NCBI GenBank assembly: GCA_903907995.1
Contig: CAIVQH010000037.1
Coordinates: 1-64,000 of the forward strand
Length of the DNA: 64,000 nt
Origin: an uncultured Verrucomicrobiota bacterium
GTDB lineage: Bacteria > Verrucomicrobiota > Verrucomicrobiia > Limisphaerales > UBA9464
Reading direction: 5' to 3'
The notes under the pieces were generated by a model, which saw only the letters and a program-made list of their open reading frames with translations, had not been told where the DNA came from and searched no databases. This document shows, in pieces, positions 9,293-18,182 of the stretch. Both the position numbers and the translations under genes were made by a program. Each line of letters starts with the position of its first letter. Within the stretch, counting starts at the first letter, position 1.

Positions 9293-10312
9293 TCAGACTC
9301 CGCTCGTCGCCGGTACGCTTGGGGTTGCGTTTCGACGGCCCCGGCGCGCGGCAATCCATCCCGGCAGCGCCCCGCCGGCGAGAGCCACGATCAACAGCAC
9401 GCCCGTCAGCAGGCCAGAAAGCTCGGCGGCGTTGCTCATGGTGGCGGGCAGTCGCGACAGGCCGTTGCTCAGCACCGCGATGGCGGCCACACCCAGCAGG
9501 GTTCCATGCACCGAACCGACACCGCCAAAGATGCTGGTGCCGCCCAGCACCACGGCGGTGATCGCGGCCAGTTCGTAGCCGGTGCCCGCGTCGGCCTTCG
9601 CCGTGCCGAACCGCGCCGTGTAAGTAATCGCGGCGAGACCCGCCATCAGTCCCGCCAACACGTAGGCGAATGTCAGCCGGCGACCGACCGACAGCCCCGC
9701 GTAGCGGGCCCCTTCCGGCGAAAAACCGATCGCCCGCCAGGACCGGCCGAAGGTCGTCCGGTGAACCAGCAACCATACAGCTATTGCCAACACCACGAAG
9801 ATCCATGCCTGCGTCGGCACCCCGGCAATCCGGCCGGTGCCGAGAAACAGGAACGTCTCAGGAAACCGGGTGAAAGCATCCGTGCCATGCGTGATGGCTT
9901 CGGCGAGTCCGCGAAAGAGCGAGTAGGTGCCAAGCGTCACGATGAGCGGCGGTAGGCGAAGCCCGGTGATAAGGGCCGCGTTGAATCCACCCGCCAGCGC
10001 GCCGAGGCCGAGGGTTGTCAGTGCGGCCACTTCCCACGGCAGCCCAGCATCACGCCACAGCTTGCCGAAGAGCACGGCGCACAGCCCGAGCAGCGAACCG
10101 ACCGAGAGGTCGATGCCGCCCGTGAGAATGACCGGCATCATCACGAGCGCGAGCAGCCCGATCTCGACCGAGTGCCGGACGATGTTGGCCACATTGTCCA
10201 CCGTGCCGAAGTTCCGGCCCGCCACCCTGAAGAACACGACTTCCAGCACCAGCACGAGCAGCAGGATGGCCTCATGGCGGAGGACAGCGGATTTTGGGAA
10301 GCGAAAGCTCAT
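9293..10312 (-). CDS. Sugar ABC transporter permease (RhaQ/RbsC-type)
   Basis: A 339-residue inner-membrane permease of the CUT2 (ribose/rhamnose) class with about ten hydrophobic segments. Family marks include the LTGGIDLSVGSLLGL motif near residue 65, GLLTGVLLI near the C-terminus, and the AAITAVVLGGTSIFGGVGSV coupling region that contacts the ATPase. It starts 19 bp after the other permease gene, so the two form a heterodimeric pore as in rhizobial RhaP/RhaQ. The C-terminus is an extended arginine-rich tail (ARRGRRNATPSVPATSGV). Confidence 0.88.
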   Translation of the reverse strand: MSFRFPKSAVLRHEAILLLVLVLEVVFFRVAGRNFGTVDNVANIVRHSVEIGLLALVMMPVILTGGIDLSVGSLLGLCAVLFGKLWRDAGLPWEVAALTTLGLGALAGGFNAALITGLRLPPLIVTLGTYSLFRGLAEAITHGTDAFTRFPETFLFLGTGRIAGVPTQAWIFVVLAIAVWLLVHRTTFGRSWRAIGFSPEGARYAGLSVGRRLTFAYVLAGLMAGLAAITYTARFGTAKADAGTGYELAAITAVVLGGTSIFGGVGSVHGTLLGVAAIAVLSNGLSRLPATMSNAAELSGLLTGVLLIVALAGGALPGWIAARRGRRNATPSVPATSGV

Positions 10313-10331
10313 AAATGCGGATCAGTGCTGA

Positions 10332-11261
10332 TTAGCGGTTCAACTTCCGTCGCCTCACCCCGTCCGCCACGATGGCGAGAAGGATGACCGCGCCCTGGAT
10401 GGCCTTGTCCCAATACGGCTTGACATCGAGGTAAGTGAGCGCGGGCGTGATGCAGGCGAGCAGGAGGAACCCGGCCAGCACACCCCACACATTGCCGCGC
10501 CCGCCCGACACCGCCACGCCACCGACGACGACGGCGGCGATGGCTTCCAGCTCCAGCATCCGGCCGGTGCCGGGGTCCACCTGGGGCGACTGCACGAGGT
10601 TCATCACCGCCGCCAGCCCCGTCAGCGCACCGAGCAGCACGAACACGCCGAACGTCACCAACCGCGGCCGGATGCCCGCCAGTCGCGCCGCTTCGGCATC
10701 GGAGCCGACCGCGTACACGAACCGACCCACCGAGAGGAACCGCAGCGCATACGCCAGCGCCAGCAGCACCGCCAAGGCAAGTCCGCAAACGATCCCCTGA
10801 CCCGCCGCCATCGGCAGGCCGAACCACTGCACGCCGTCAGGCAGGTTCACAAACACGCCCTGCTGCGTGAGCCGCAACCCTTCCCGCCACGTCACCATGG
10901 TCGCCAGCGTGACCACGATGGAGGGCAGCCCCACTCCGGCGACGAGCGCGCCATTCAGCGCCCCGCCCACGGCTCCCAGTGTCACCGAAGCGATCACCGC
11001 GACCGGCAACGGCAGCTTTGCCGCTGCCAGCAGACCCGCGCTCACGCTGCACACCGCGAACAGCGATCCCACCGAGATGTCGATCTGGCGACAGAGGATG
11101 ACCAGCGCGATACCGCACGCGACGACGAGCTTGGGCGCGGCTGCCGTGAGCCGGGACAACAGAGGCTGCGGCTCGAAGAAATTCGGTGCGAAAATGGCCA
11201 GGCTCAGGAGTAGCAACAGCAACGCCCCCGTGACCGAAAGTTCGCGGAAGTGGCGCTTCAT
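10332..11261 (-). CDS. Sugar ABC transporter permease (RhaP/RbsC-type)
   Basis: A 309-residue CUT2-class permease, paralogous to the gene that follows it. It shows ILCRQIDISVGSLFAVCSV (the counterpart of the family GGIDLSVGS motif, with an RQ variant), a GALNGALVAGVGLPSIVVTL segment and the LEAIAAVVVGGVAVSGGRG loop that docks the ATPase. Its ATG overlaps the ATPase stop codon by four bases (11258-11261), indicating translational coupling. Topology suggests nine or ten membrane helices. Confidence 0.88.
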   Translation of the reverse strand: MKRHFRELSVTGALLLLLLSLAIFAPNFFEPQPLLSRLTAAAPKLVVACGIALVILCRQIDISVGSLFAVCSVSAGLLAAAKLPLPVAVIASVTLGAVGGALNGALVAGVGLPSIVVTLATMVTWREGLRLTQQGVFVNLPDGVQWFGLPMAAGQGIVCGLALAVLLALAYALRFLSVGRFVYAVGSDAEAARLAGIRPRLVTFGVFVLLGALTGLAAVMNLVQSPQVDPGTGRMLELEAIAAVVVGGVAVSGGRGNVWGVLAGFLLLACITPALTYLDVKPYWDKAIQGAVILLAIVADGVRRRKLNR

Positions 11262-12985
11262 GATTCCCCCCTGTCCTGGCCCAGGGCGGCGGCCATCACG
11301 GCGTGCGCGTCACTGCCGCCCGGCATCATCGCGACGATCTCGCCGCCACGCATCACGGCGATGCGGTCACTCATCCCGAGTACTTCGGGAAGGTCGCTGG
11401 AAATCAGCAGCACGGCCATGCCCTCCTGCGCAAGGCGGCGGATGATCTTGTGAATCTCGCTTTTCGCGCCCACATCCACGCCCTGGGTTGGCTCGTCAAG
11501 GATGAGCACGCGGGGTCTCGTCGCGAGCCAGCGGGCCAGCGCGACCTTCTGCTGGTTGCCACCGGAGAGCGAACCGCCGAGCGCGTCCGGTCCGGCCGCC
11601 TTCACCGCCAGATCGTGCATGGCTTCGAGAGCGTGAGTCCTTTCTGCGCCAAAGCGCAGCCAGGTGCCCGGAAACAGACGTGGGTGTATTGCCATCGTCA
11701 GGTTGTGCGCGATGGGCATTTCCAGAATGACGCCGTGGCGGCGGCGGTCTTCCGGCACATAGGCGATCCCTTGGGTGACGGCTTCCTGCGGCGACCGGAT
11801 CGAAACGGGGTGGCCATTGAGCTGGATCTCACCTGAGTCGGCCGGCGTCAGCCCGAAGAGGACTCGCGCGAGTTCAGTGCGTCCCGCCCCCACGAGTCCG
11901 GCGAGGCCGACGATCTCGCCGGCCCGGAGGTCGAGGGTGATCTTTTTTACCCCGCTGGCGGTGCAGCCGAGCTCCCGCAACGATAAGACGACTTCGCCAG
12001 GTTCGCTTTCGGCGGCCGGGTAAATGGACGAAACTTCGCGGCCGACCATCAATCGGATAAGTTCAGACTCGGTGATCGGCGGTGGTGACGAGTCGGAGAG
12101 GCCGGCTGGTTCCAGCACGCGTTCTCCCTGACCCCGGCCCTCTCCCGCTGGGAGAGGGAGAATGGTCGTCAGCGGGTCGGCGAAAGTGGCGTGTTTGGTT
12201 AGTCCTGTGGCGGGCTGACTTACCTCCTCTCCTTGGGGGAGAGGGCCGGGGTGAGGGCGGGCGGAGCGTTCATTTGGCACGCGCCTTACAACCGAGGAAG
12301 GACGCGCTACGACGTCGCGCGTGCCCACACTCTCCCCGTCGCGCAGAACCGTCACGCGGTCGGCGAGCGCGAAGATTTCGTCGAGGCGGTGGGAGATGTA
12401 GATGACACCAACGCCATCGGCCCGCAGGTCGCGCACGACGGCAAAGAGGCGGTGCTGCTCTGTCTGCGTCAGCGAGGCGGTCGGCTCGTCCATGATCACG
12501 ATGCGGGCACCGGCACCGAGCGCGCAGGCGATCTCGACCAACTGCTGCTCGGGCATGGACAGGGAGCCGGCTTCGGCGTCTGGTGAGATGTCCGCGCCGA
12601 GGCGTTGCAGGAGTTGTGCGGCGCGTTCGCGGCGGGCGGCCCAGTTGATCCGGCGCAGCAGCGAGATGGGTTCAAGCCGCAGGCCGATGTTTTCCGAAAC
12701 TTTAAGGTCGGGAAACAACGCGGGCTGCTGGTAGATGCATGCGATACCGAGCCGGTGCGCGGCCTGCGGCGTGAGCTGCGTGACCCGCTGGCCGCCGATC
12801 TCCAGAGTGCCGCCATCGGGCTGGTGCGCACCGGCGATGACCTTGATGAGTGTGGATTTGCCGGCCCCGTTTTCCCCCAGCAACGCATGCACCTCGCCCG
12901 CCCGCAGGTCAAACGACACGCCCTTGAGCGCACGCACCGCGCCGAAGGATTTGGTGACGGAGGTGAGCTTGAGGAGCGGGCTCAT
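11258..12985 (-). CDS. Sugar ABC transporter ATP-binding protein (RhaT/RbsA-type) with in-frame repeat insertion
   Basis: A 575-residue twin-cassette ATPase powering rhamnose-type import. Cassette 1 has Walker A GENGAGKST (37-45), signature SMPEQQLVEIA (about 143-153) and Walker B VIMDEPTAS. Cassette 2 has a degenerate Walker A (GLVGAGRTELA), signature LSGGNQQKVALARWLA and Walker B LILDEPTQGVDVG, the normal asymmetry of RbsA-type proteins. Family length is near 500; the excess of about 75 residues sits at 226-303, between RDGESVGTRDV and ITESELIRLMVGRE, and is the translation of a palindromic repeat (see 12077-12310). The start ATG at 12985 follows an AAGGAAG element. It sits 64 bp after rhaA and overlaps the next permease. 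Confidence 0.92.
   Translation of the reverse strand: MSPLLKLTSVTKSFGAVRALKGVSFDLRAGEVHALLGENGAGKSTLIKVIAGAHQPDGGTLEIGGQRVTQLTPQAAHRLGIACIYQQPALFPDLKVSENIGLRLEPISLLRRINWAARRERAAQLLQRLGADISPDAEAGSLSMPEQQLVEIACALGAGARIVIMDEPTASLTQTEQHRLFAVVRDLRADGVGVIYISHRLDEIFALADRVTVLRDGESVGTRDVVARPSSVVRRVPNERSARPHPGPLPQGEEVSQPATGLTKHATFADPLTTILPLPAGEGRGQGERVLEPAGLSDSSPPPITESELIRLMVGREVSSIYPAAESEPGEVVLSLRELGCTASGVKKITLDLRAGEIVGLAGLVGAGRTELARVLFGLTPADSGEIQLNGHPVSIRSPQEAVTQGIAYVPEDRRRHGVILEMPIAHNLTMAIHPRLFPGTWLRFGAERTHALEAMHDLAVKAAGPDALGGSLSGGNQQKVALARWLATRPRVLILDEPTQGVDVGAKSEIHKIIRRLAQEGMAVLLISSDLPEVLGMSDRIAVMRGGEIVAMMPGGSDAHAVMAAALGQDRGES
12077..12310. repeat. REP/BIME-like palindromic element inserted in frame in the sugar ABC ATPase
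   Basis: Within the ATPase gene, CCCTGACCCCGGCCCTCTCCC near 12126-12146 is answered by the inverted GGGAGAGGGCCGGGGTGAGGG near 12237-12257. The left copy also folds on itself (CTCTCCC-GCT-GGGAGAG). The translated stretch contains PHPGPLPQGEE and LPLPAGEGRGQGER, the peptide signature of a repeat family widespread between genes in many bacteria. Boundaries 12077-12310 are inferred from where the protein departs from the RbsA pattern. The frame is kept and no stop is introduced. Confidence 0.8.
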
Positions 12986-13049
12986 GGGGCATGCTTCCTT
13001 GCGCTCAAATGGAAGGCTGTATAGGGGGCCGTCACTAAGGATCAAGCCG

Positions 13050-14321
13050 CTAGACGCGCTGGCTCAGCACGTTCTGCTCATGCGCCCGGACTTCGCCCAG
13101 CCACGCTTCACCCACTGGCACTCCCTTGCTCTCGCAGTAGAAGTCCCAGATGGCGCCGAAGGGGAGCGAGCGGCTCTCCTCCTGCAACGCGAGCCGGGCC
13201 GTGGGGTCATCGGCCAGTTCGGCGGCATGGATGTCGGGCGGTTCGAGCAGCGCCACCAACAGGGCGCGCATCAGGTTCCGCGAGCCGATGACCCACGCCG
13301 CGAGGCGGTTGATGCTCGCGTCGAAATAATCGAGCCCAAGATGGACGCGCTCGGACTGTCCGGTGGCGATGACCTCGCGGGCGATGGCCAGCAGATCGTC
13401 GTTGAAGGTCACGACGTGGTCACTGTCCCAGCGGACGCCGCGGCTGACGTGCAGCAGGAGTTCCGGGAGGTACAGCAGCAGGCTGGAAATCTTGTCGGCC
13501 ACGCTTTCGGTGGGATGGAAATGCCCCGCATCGAGGCACAGCAGCTTGCTGCGGGTGACCGCGTACCCGAGCAGGAAATCATACGAACCGACGGTGCAGC
13601 TCTCTGCGCCGATCCCGAACAGCTTGGGCTCCACGGCGTCAAGCTGGTGCTCAGGCGGCAGCGACTTCTTGAACACGGCATCGAGCGATTCGACCAGCCG
13701 CTCACGGGGCGCGGAGCGGTCGGCCGGCGTGTCCTTGAAGCCATCGGGGATCCATACATTGGTCACGCACGGCGTGCCCAGCGCCTTGCCCATCGCAGCG
13801 CCGATCTCGCGCGAGCGGCGGCAATGCTCGATCCAGAAGGAGCGGATGCCCCGCTCGCAGTGTGACAGCGTGAACCCGTCGGCGGCCTTCGGGTGGGCAA
13901 AGCAGGTGGGATTGAAATCGAGACCCAGCCCGCGCGCAGCGGCCCAGTCGATCCAGCCCTGGAAATGCGTAACCTCGATGGCATCGCGGTCCACGGGCCG
14001 GCCGCCAAATTCGCCGTACATCGCGTGCAGGCTGACACGGTGCTGGCCAGGGATGAGGGATAGCGCCTTTTCGAGGTCCGCCCGCAGCTCCTTCGGCGTT
14101 CGGGCCTTGCCGGCTTGGTTGCCAGTGACCGCCAGCCCGCCACCGAGCGGGTTGCCCGTCGCTTCGAAGCCGCCCACATCATCCCCCTGCCAGCACTGGA
14201 GGGAGATGGGCATCCGGCCGAGCAGCTTCAGCGCGGTGTCCACATCCACGCCCAGCGCGGTGTAGCGTTCGTGGGCCAGGGCGTAGGCCCGGGCGATGGC
14301 GGAAGACTGGGACGGCTTCAT
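13050..14321 (-). CDS. rhaA: L-rhamnose isomerase
   Basis: Converts L-rhamnose to L-rhamnulose in the cytoplasm using two divalent metals. The protein follows the E. coli RhaA pattern end to end: [96 protein letters not shown] (metal ligands) and RWDSDHVV. I chose the ATG at 14321, which aligns with the usual family start; an ATG at 14348 and a GTG at 14360 are in frame and would add 9 or 13 residues. It is the first gene of the leftward cluster, 64 bp before the ABC ATPase, with a repeat-bearing leader shared with the divergent xylose isomerase gene. Confidence 0.96.
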   Translation of the reverse strand: MKPSQSSAIARAYALAHERYTALGVDVDTALKLLGRMPISLQCWQGDDVGGFEATGNPLGGGLAVTGNQAGKARTPKELRADLEKALSLIPGQHRVSLHAMYGEFGGRPVDRDAIEVTHFQGWIDWAAARGLGLDFNPTCFAHPKAADGFTLSHCERGIRSFWIEHCRRSREIGAAMGKALGTPCVTNVWIPDGFKDTPADRSAPRERLVESLDAVFKKSLPPEHQLDAVEPKLFGIGAESCTVGSYDFLLGYAVTRSKLLCLDAGHFHPTESVADKISSLLLYLPELLLHVSRGVRWDSDHVVTFNDDLLAIAREVIATGQSERVHLGLDYFDASINRLAAWVIGSRNLMRALLVALLEPPDIHAAELADDPTARLALQEESRSLPFGAIWDFYCESKGVPVGEAWLGEVRAHEQNVLSQRV

Positions 14322-14378
14322 GGCGCGGCCGAAGGGTGTGGCAACCATGGAGATTTTCACAAGCGGACAAGGAAGTGG

Positions 14379-14436
14379 CGAGTGACGAGTTTCGAGTTTC
14401 GAATTCCTAGGGAGCAGCAGTCAGTAATCAGTGATC
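14379..14436. repeat. Two adjacent heptanucleotide repeat arrays (CGAGTTT and AGTAATC families)
   Basis: Positions 14379-14406 read CGAGTGA, CGAGTTT, CGAGTTT, CGAATTC. After a 16-bp gap, 14423-14436 read AGTAATC, AGTGATC. Both have a strict 7-bp period but unrelated units. They lie in the 238-bp divergent region between rhaA and the xylose isomerase gene; both unit families recur elsewhere in the window (32489, 28087, 44474). Confidence 0.75.
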
Positions 14437-14559
14437 CGTTTGCCACGGAGGGAACACCGGACGGATTGTCGTTTTGCCCCGACCGCTCAACGAGTGAAGC
14501 TGCGCTTGCCCCGGCTTCGTCCCTCTCATTACGCTACGCAACTCTATTTAATTACGTCT

Positions 14560-15600
14560 ATGGCCAAGCCCACCACTTATCGTTTCTGTGTCGGACCCTG
14601 GAATTTCAGCGAAGGCGGCGACCCCTACGGTCCGACCACCCGCCCCGCGAAGTCGTTTGACTGGAAGCTGGCCGCGCTGAAGGAGCTGGGCTTCGAGGCG
14701 ATGATGTTCCACGACGACGACGCCGTGCCCGACATCGACACGAAGTCCGCCGCGCAGGTCCTGAAAGAGGCCAAGGAGCTGAAGAAGCGTCTCGATGGCG
14801 AGGGCATCGTGGCAGAGATGGTCGCCCCGCGCCTGTGGTTCGCCCCGCAGACGATCGATGGCGCGTACACCTCGAACGACAAAAAGCAACGCCGCTACGC
14901 CATCGATCGCTCGAAGCAGACGATCGACATCGCCAACGTCCTCGGCACCGACCTGATCGTGCTCTGGCTGGCGCGCGAGGGCACCTACCTGCGCGAGTCG
15001 AAGTCCTGCGCCCGCTCGACCGAGCTGCTCGTCGAGGCGCTGGACGCCATGCTGGCCCACGACAAGAAGGCCCGCCTGTGCATCGAGCCCAAGCCGAACG
15101 AGCCGATGGACCACGCGTACATCCCGACGATTGGCCACGCCCTGGCCATCGCCCAGCTCACGCGCGATCCGAAGCGCGTCGGCGCGCTCATCGAGTCCGC
15201 GCACTCAATCCTTGCAGGGCTGGACCCGGCGGATGAGATCGATTTTGCCATGACCTTCGGCAAGCTGTGGTCGCTCCACCTGAACGACCAAAACGGGCTG
15301 AAATTTGACCAGGACAAACCCTTCGGCTCCGCGAACCTGCGGGTGGCCTTCAACCAGGTCCGCGCGCTCGAGCGCAACGGTTACGGCCGCAAGGGCGAGT
15401 ATGTCGCCTTCGATGTGCATCCGTTCCGTACCACGCGCGAAGAGCACTTCCTCAAGCACCTCGACAACTCGCGGAAGACCTTCCTCCGGCTCGTCGAAAA
15501 GGCGCGCACCTACCCGGCCAAGGAAGCCGACGCCCTGATCGCCGACCGCAACTACCAGGATCTCGACCAGCTCGTGCTGGAGCACCTGATGGGAAAATAA
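14560..15600 (+). CDS. xylA: Xylose isomerase (class I, Streptomyces-like)
   Basis: Interconverts D-xylose and D-xylulose (and glucose/fructose in related enzymes) in a TIM barrel with two metals. The 346-residue protein starts PTTYRFCVGPWNFSEGG and shows the short, Actinobacteria-type arrangement. Catalytic His is in FHDDD (about residue 49), Lys and Glu in IEPKPNEP, the ESAHSILAG metal site follows, then HLNDQNGLKFDQD with metal-binding Asp residues, and the last Asp is in FDVHPFRT. All expected residues are present. No xylulokinase gene is adjacent; the gene diverges from rhaA, so co-regulation or a related substrate is possible. The start is the ATG at 14560, after a 238-bp repeat-bearing leader. 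Confidence 0.88.
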   Translation: MAKPTTYRFCVGPWNFSEGGDPYGPTTRPAKSFDWKLAALKELGFEAMMFHDDDAVPDIDTKSAAQVLKEAKELKKRLDGEGIVAEMVAPRLWFAPQTIDGAYTSNDKKQRRYAIDRSKQTIDIANVLGTDLIVLWLAREGTYLRESKSCARSTELLVEALDAMLAHDKKARLCIEPKPNEPMDHAYIPTIGHALAIAQLTRDPKRVGALIESAHSILAGLDPADEIDFAMTFGKLWSLHLNDQNGLKFDQDKPFGSANLRVAFNQVRALERNGYGRKGEYVAFDVHPFRTTREEHFLKHLDNSRKTFLRLVEKARTYPAKEADALIADRNYQDLDQLVLEHLMGK

Positions 15601-15604
15601 GCAC

Positions 15605-15723
15605 CAAGGCTCAAGCTACAAGCATCAGAGAAGCAGCAAGCAGCAAGCTTCAATCGCGTCTCCGCCTTTGAAGTTTGAAGTTTGGTGTTTCATTGGAAGT
15701 TGGCGGTTGGGTTTTGGAGCTTT
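15605..15723. repeat. Heptanucleotide repeat island with two unit families
   Basis: Just after the xylose isomerase stop. 15609-15650 shows a degenerate 7-bp pattern around CAAGCTA, CAAGCAT, GCAGCAA, GCAGCAA. From 15668 the units are TTGAAGT, TTGAAGT, TTGGTGT, TTCATTG, GAAGTTG, GCGGTTG, GGTTTTG, GAGCTTT in unbroken 7-bp register. The island ends about 60 bp before the ATPase gene that starts the exporter operon. Confidence 0.65.
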
Positions 15724-15785
15724 TGTACAAGTCATGGGGTTCTCGTTTGCCACGCGGGCACACGGCTCGCATCCTCCCTCGCAGC

Positions 15786-16490
15786 ATGGCCGCGCCGCCT
15801 CCCGTACCCATCGTCGTCGTTCGTGACCTCTCGAAGATCTACCGCCAGGGCGACATCAATGTCACCGCCCTGAACTCGGTCTCGCTCGACATTGCGCCCG
15901 GCGAGTTCGTGGTGCTGATGGGGCCGTCCGGCTCCGGCAAGTCCACACTGCTGCACATTATCGCGGGCATTGACCAACCGACGAGCGGTTCGGCGAAGGT
16001 GCAGGGCATCGACATCGCGCGGCTCAACCAGTCGCAGCTCGCCGACTGGCGGAACCAGAACGTCGGGTTCGTCTTCCAGAGCTTCAACCTCATCCCGGTG
16101 CTGACCGCCGCCGAGAATGTCGAACTGCCCCTGCTCCTGACCAACCTCAGCCGGAAGGAGCGCCGCCAGCAGACGCTGACCGCGCTGGAACTCGTCGGAC
16201 TGGCGGACCGTGGGCATCACCGGCCCGACCAGCTGTCCGGTGGCCAGCAGCAGCGAGCCGCCATCGCGCGGGCGCTCGTGACTGATCCCGCCCTGATCGT
16301 CGCCGACGAACCGACCGGCAACCTCGACGCCAAGTCCGCCGGGGATGTGCTCGAAATCTTGCAATCCCTCACGCGGACGGCCGGCAAGACCGTCGTGATG
16401 GTCACGCACGATCCCAAATCGGCCAGCTACGGCAGCCGTGAATTGCACTTGGAAAAGGGCGAACTGGCTCCGGGGCCCGGGCCGAAATGA
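15786..16490 (+). CDS. ABC transporter ATP-binding protein (MacB/LolD type)
   Basis: A 234-residue single-cassette ATPase. It has [20 protein letters not shown] at the start, Walker [10 protein letters not shown], the Q-loop in [20 protein letters not shown], signature [15 protein letters not shown], Walker [13 protein letters not shown] and switch His in VMVTHDP. This is the LolD/MacB group that drives FtsX-like permeases, exporting or extracting periplasmic substrates rather than importing sugars. It overlaps the following permease by four bases (ATGA). The ATG at 15786 fits the family; the frame extends to 15675 only through repeat sequence. Confidence 0.92.
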   Translation: MAAPPPVPIVVVRDLSKIYRQGDINVTALNSVSLDIAPGEFVVLMGPSGSGKSTLLHIIAGIDQPTSGSAKVQGIDIARLNQSQLADWRNQNVGFVFQSFNLIPVLTAAENVELPLLLTNLSRKERRQQTLTALELVGLADRGHHRPDQLSGGQQQRAAIARALVTDPALIVADEPTGNLDAKSAGDVLEILQSLTRTAGKTVVMVTHDPKSASYGSRELHLEKGELAPGPGPK

Positions 16491-17797
16491 AGCGCTTCCT
16501 CCAGTTCTGCCGCCATGGGCTGTGGCTGCTGTTCCGCCCGTTATGGTGGCTGTTGGTCTGGGTTTGGCGCGCAGTGCTGTTCCTCCTTTGGCTGGTCAAT
16601 CCGCTCACCTGGATTGAGTGGGTCACGCGAACATGGGTGCGCAAGTTCGGGATTGGCCACTTCTCCTTCGTGATCGTCAACGCGGTCCGGAACCAGCGCC
16701 GGGCCACGCTGACCATGCTGAGCGTGGCCATTTCCTCCGGCCTGCTGGTCTCGCTTCTGACCATGCAGCGCGAGCTGACCGTTCCGCCCGAGTCGGAAGC
16801 CGCCTCGCTCCGCGTCATTGCCCGCAACAAGGTGTCTATCACCCAGCCGCTGCCGGCAAAGCAGCTGCCCGTCATCGAGAAAATCCCCGGCGTCGTCGCG
16901 GTGTCGCCTTTCACCTTTTTTGGTGGGAATTTCCGCGAGGAGACGGTCACCAGCTTTGCCCAGTTCGCGGTGGACCCGGTGCGTTTCAAGGGGATCATCG
17001 TTGAAGGACGGATTGCGGAAGGAGCCTACGAGGATTTTGTCAAAGATCGCACCTCGTGTTTCGTCGGGGCGGACACGATGAAGCGTTACGGGTTGAAAAT
17101 CGGTGACCGGATGCGCTTTACGGGCACTTTCTATCCGGTGGACCTCGACCTGAAGATCGTCGCCGTGTTTCAGGGCACGGTGGATGATCGCGGCGTGTTC
17201 TTTCACCACAAGCTGCTCGACGAGCTGACGGGTGACCCGGGCACAGTGGGCACATGGTATCTGCGAGTGGCCTCGGCAGAGGTCGCCAACGATGTCATCG
17301 CCCGGGTGAACCGCGCATTTGAGAACACCTCCGCCGAGGTCCGTACGGAGACGGAGCGCGCCTTCCAGATGAGTTTCATGAGCATGCTGGGCAATGTGAA
17401 ACTGATCATCGGACTCATCAGCAGCATGGTCGTGATCACCTTGCTGCTGATGACCGTCAGTACCATGAGCATGGCCATCCGTGAACGGTTCCGGGAACTT
17501 GCGGTGCTCAAGGCGCTTGGTTTCCGACGCACCGAGCTGTTCGCCTTCATTCTCGCCGAAAGCTTCGGATTGGCGGCGCTCGGCGCGCTGGTGGGAATCG
17601 GGGGCGCCTGGACCTTCTGGACCTTCATCGACCTGCAGAAAATGACCAACGGCTTCCTGATCTACTTCGAGGTGACGCCCCGGATCATGGCCACGGGGGC
17701 GATCGTCGCGGCGCTGCTGGGAATTGTCTCGGCGATCGCACCGTCGCTCGCCGTGGCCCGGACGAGCGTGGTCGATGGGCTGAAAACCTTGGATTGA
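16487..17797 (+). CDS. FtsX/MacB-type ABC permease with hydrophobic N-terminal extension
   Basis: A 436-residue inner-membrane protein. Unusually, it opens with a Trp-rich hydrophobic stretch (about residues 10-45, [20 protein letters not shown]) before the standard layout: first helix at [20 protein letters not shown], a large periplasmic MacB-like domain (about 90-290), and three C-terminal helices including [20 protein letters not shown], the cytoplasmic coupling motif of FtsX-type permeases. It is translationally coupled to the ATPase and followed 13 bp later by a lipoprotein gene. With the second permease at 18183 it probably forms a heterodimer. Confidence 0.88.
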   Translation: MKRFLQFCRHGLWLLFRPLWWLLVWVWRAVLFLLWLVNPLTWIEWVTRTWVRKFGIGHFSFVIVNAVRNQRRATLTMLSVAISSGLLVSLLTMQRELTVPPESEAASLRVIARNKVSITQPLPAKQLPVIEKIPGVVAVSPFTFFGGNFREETVTSFAQFAVDPVRFKGIIVEGRIAEGAYEDFVKDRTSCFVGADTMKRYGLKIGDRMRFTGTFYPVDLDLKIVAVFQGTVDDRGVFFHHKLLDELTGDPGTVGTWYLRVASAEVANDVIARVNRAFENTSAEVRTETERAFQMSFMSMLGNVKLIIGLISSMVVITLLLMTVSTMSMAIRERFRELAVLKALGFRRTELFAFILAESFGLAALGALVGIGGAWTFWTFIDLQKMTNGFLIYFEVTPRIMATGAIVAALLGIVSAIAPSLAVARTSVVDGLKTLD

Positions 17798-17810
17798 ACC
17801 GGAAACCGCT

Positions 17811-18179
17811 ATGAAAAAATTCCACCCCCTGATGCTGATTTCGATCGTCCTGGCCTCGGGTTGCGCGACTGTTGCGCCGACCCAGTCGGCGCGCGTCGAA
17901 TACACCGCCCAGAATCCCGAACGCACCCAGATCTGGTTCTTTGTGGAAACCGGCTCGCTGGAACAGCCGGCCGTCACCCTCGGGGACAACGCCGGCTTCC
18001 CGAGCGTCCTGGAGATTTACGCGCGGCCGCAGCGCTACGACGGTATGGACGGCGTGCGGGTGAACCTGCGCTTCGCCGGCCCGGCGAGGGGCAAAGGCAT
18101 CGCCGTCAACATCGTCCAGCCCGGCCTGCGGCGCCCCGTGCGCCTGTTCGCCCTGCCGACCGAGATTGTTCCCGAGTGA
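17811..18179 (+). CDS. Small predicted lipoprotein of the exporter operon
   Basis: 122 residues with a lipoprotein signal peptide: KK at the N-terminus, LMLISIVL core, and lipobox ASGC with Cys 18. The rest is a short beta-rich domain with no family I recognise. It sits between the two permease genes (13 bp and 3 bp gaps) and so is probably an accessory part of the same transport machine, anchored in a membrane leaflet facing the periplasm. No catalytic motif is visible. Confidence 0.75.
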   Translation: MKKFHPLMLISIVLASGCATVAPTQSARVEYTAQNPERTQIWFFVETGSLEQPAVTLGDNAGFPSVLEIYARPQRYDGMDGVRVNLRFAGPARGKGIAVNIVQPGLRRPVRLFALPTEIVPE

Positions 18180-18182
18180 CCG

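Noticed and set aside
8141-9955. A 604-codon plus-strand frame across the sugar transporter genes
   Set aside because: It overlaps clearly recognisable binding-protein and permease genes on the other strand and carries no family motif.
14431-14559. N-terminal extension of the xylose isomerase from 14431
   Set aside because: The extra residues come from repeat-bearing leader DNA and do not match the family; the ATG at 14560 does.
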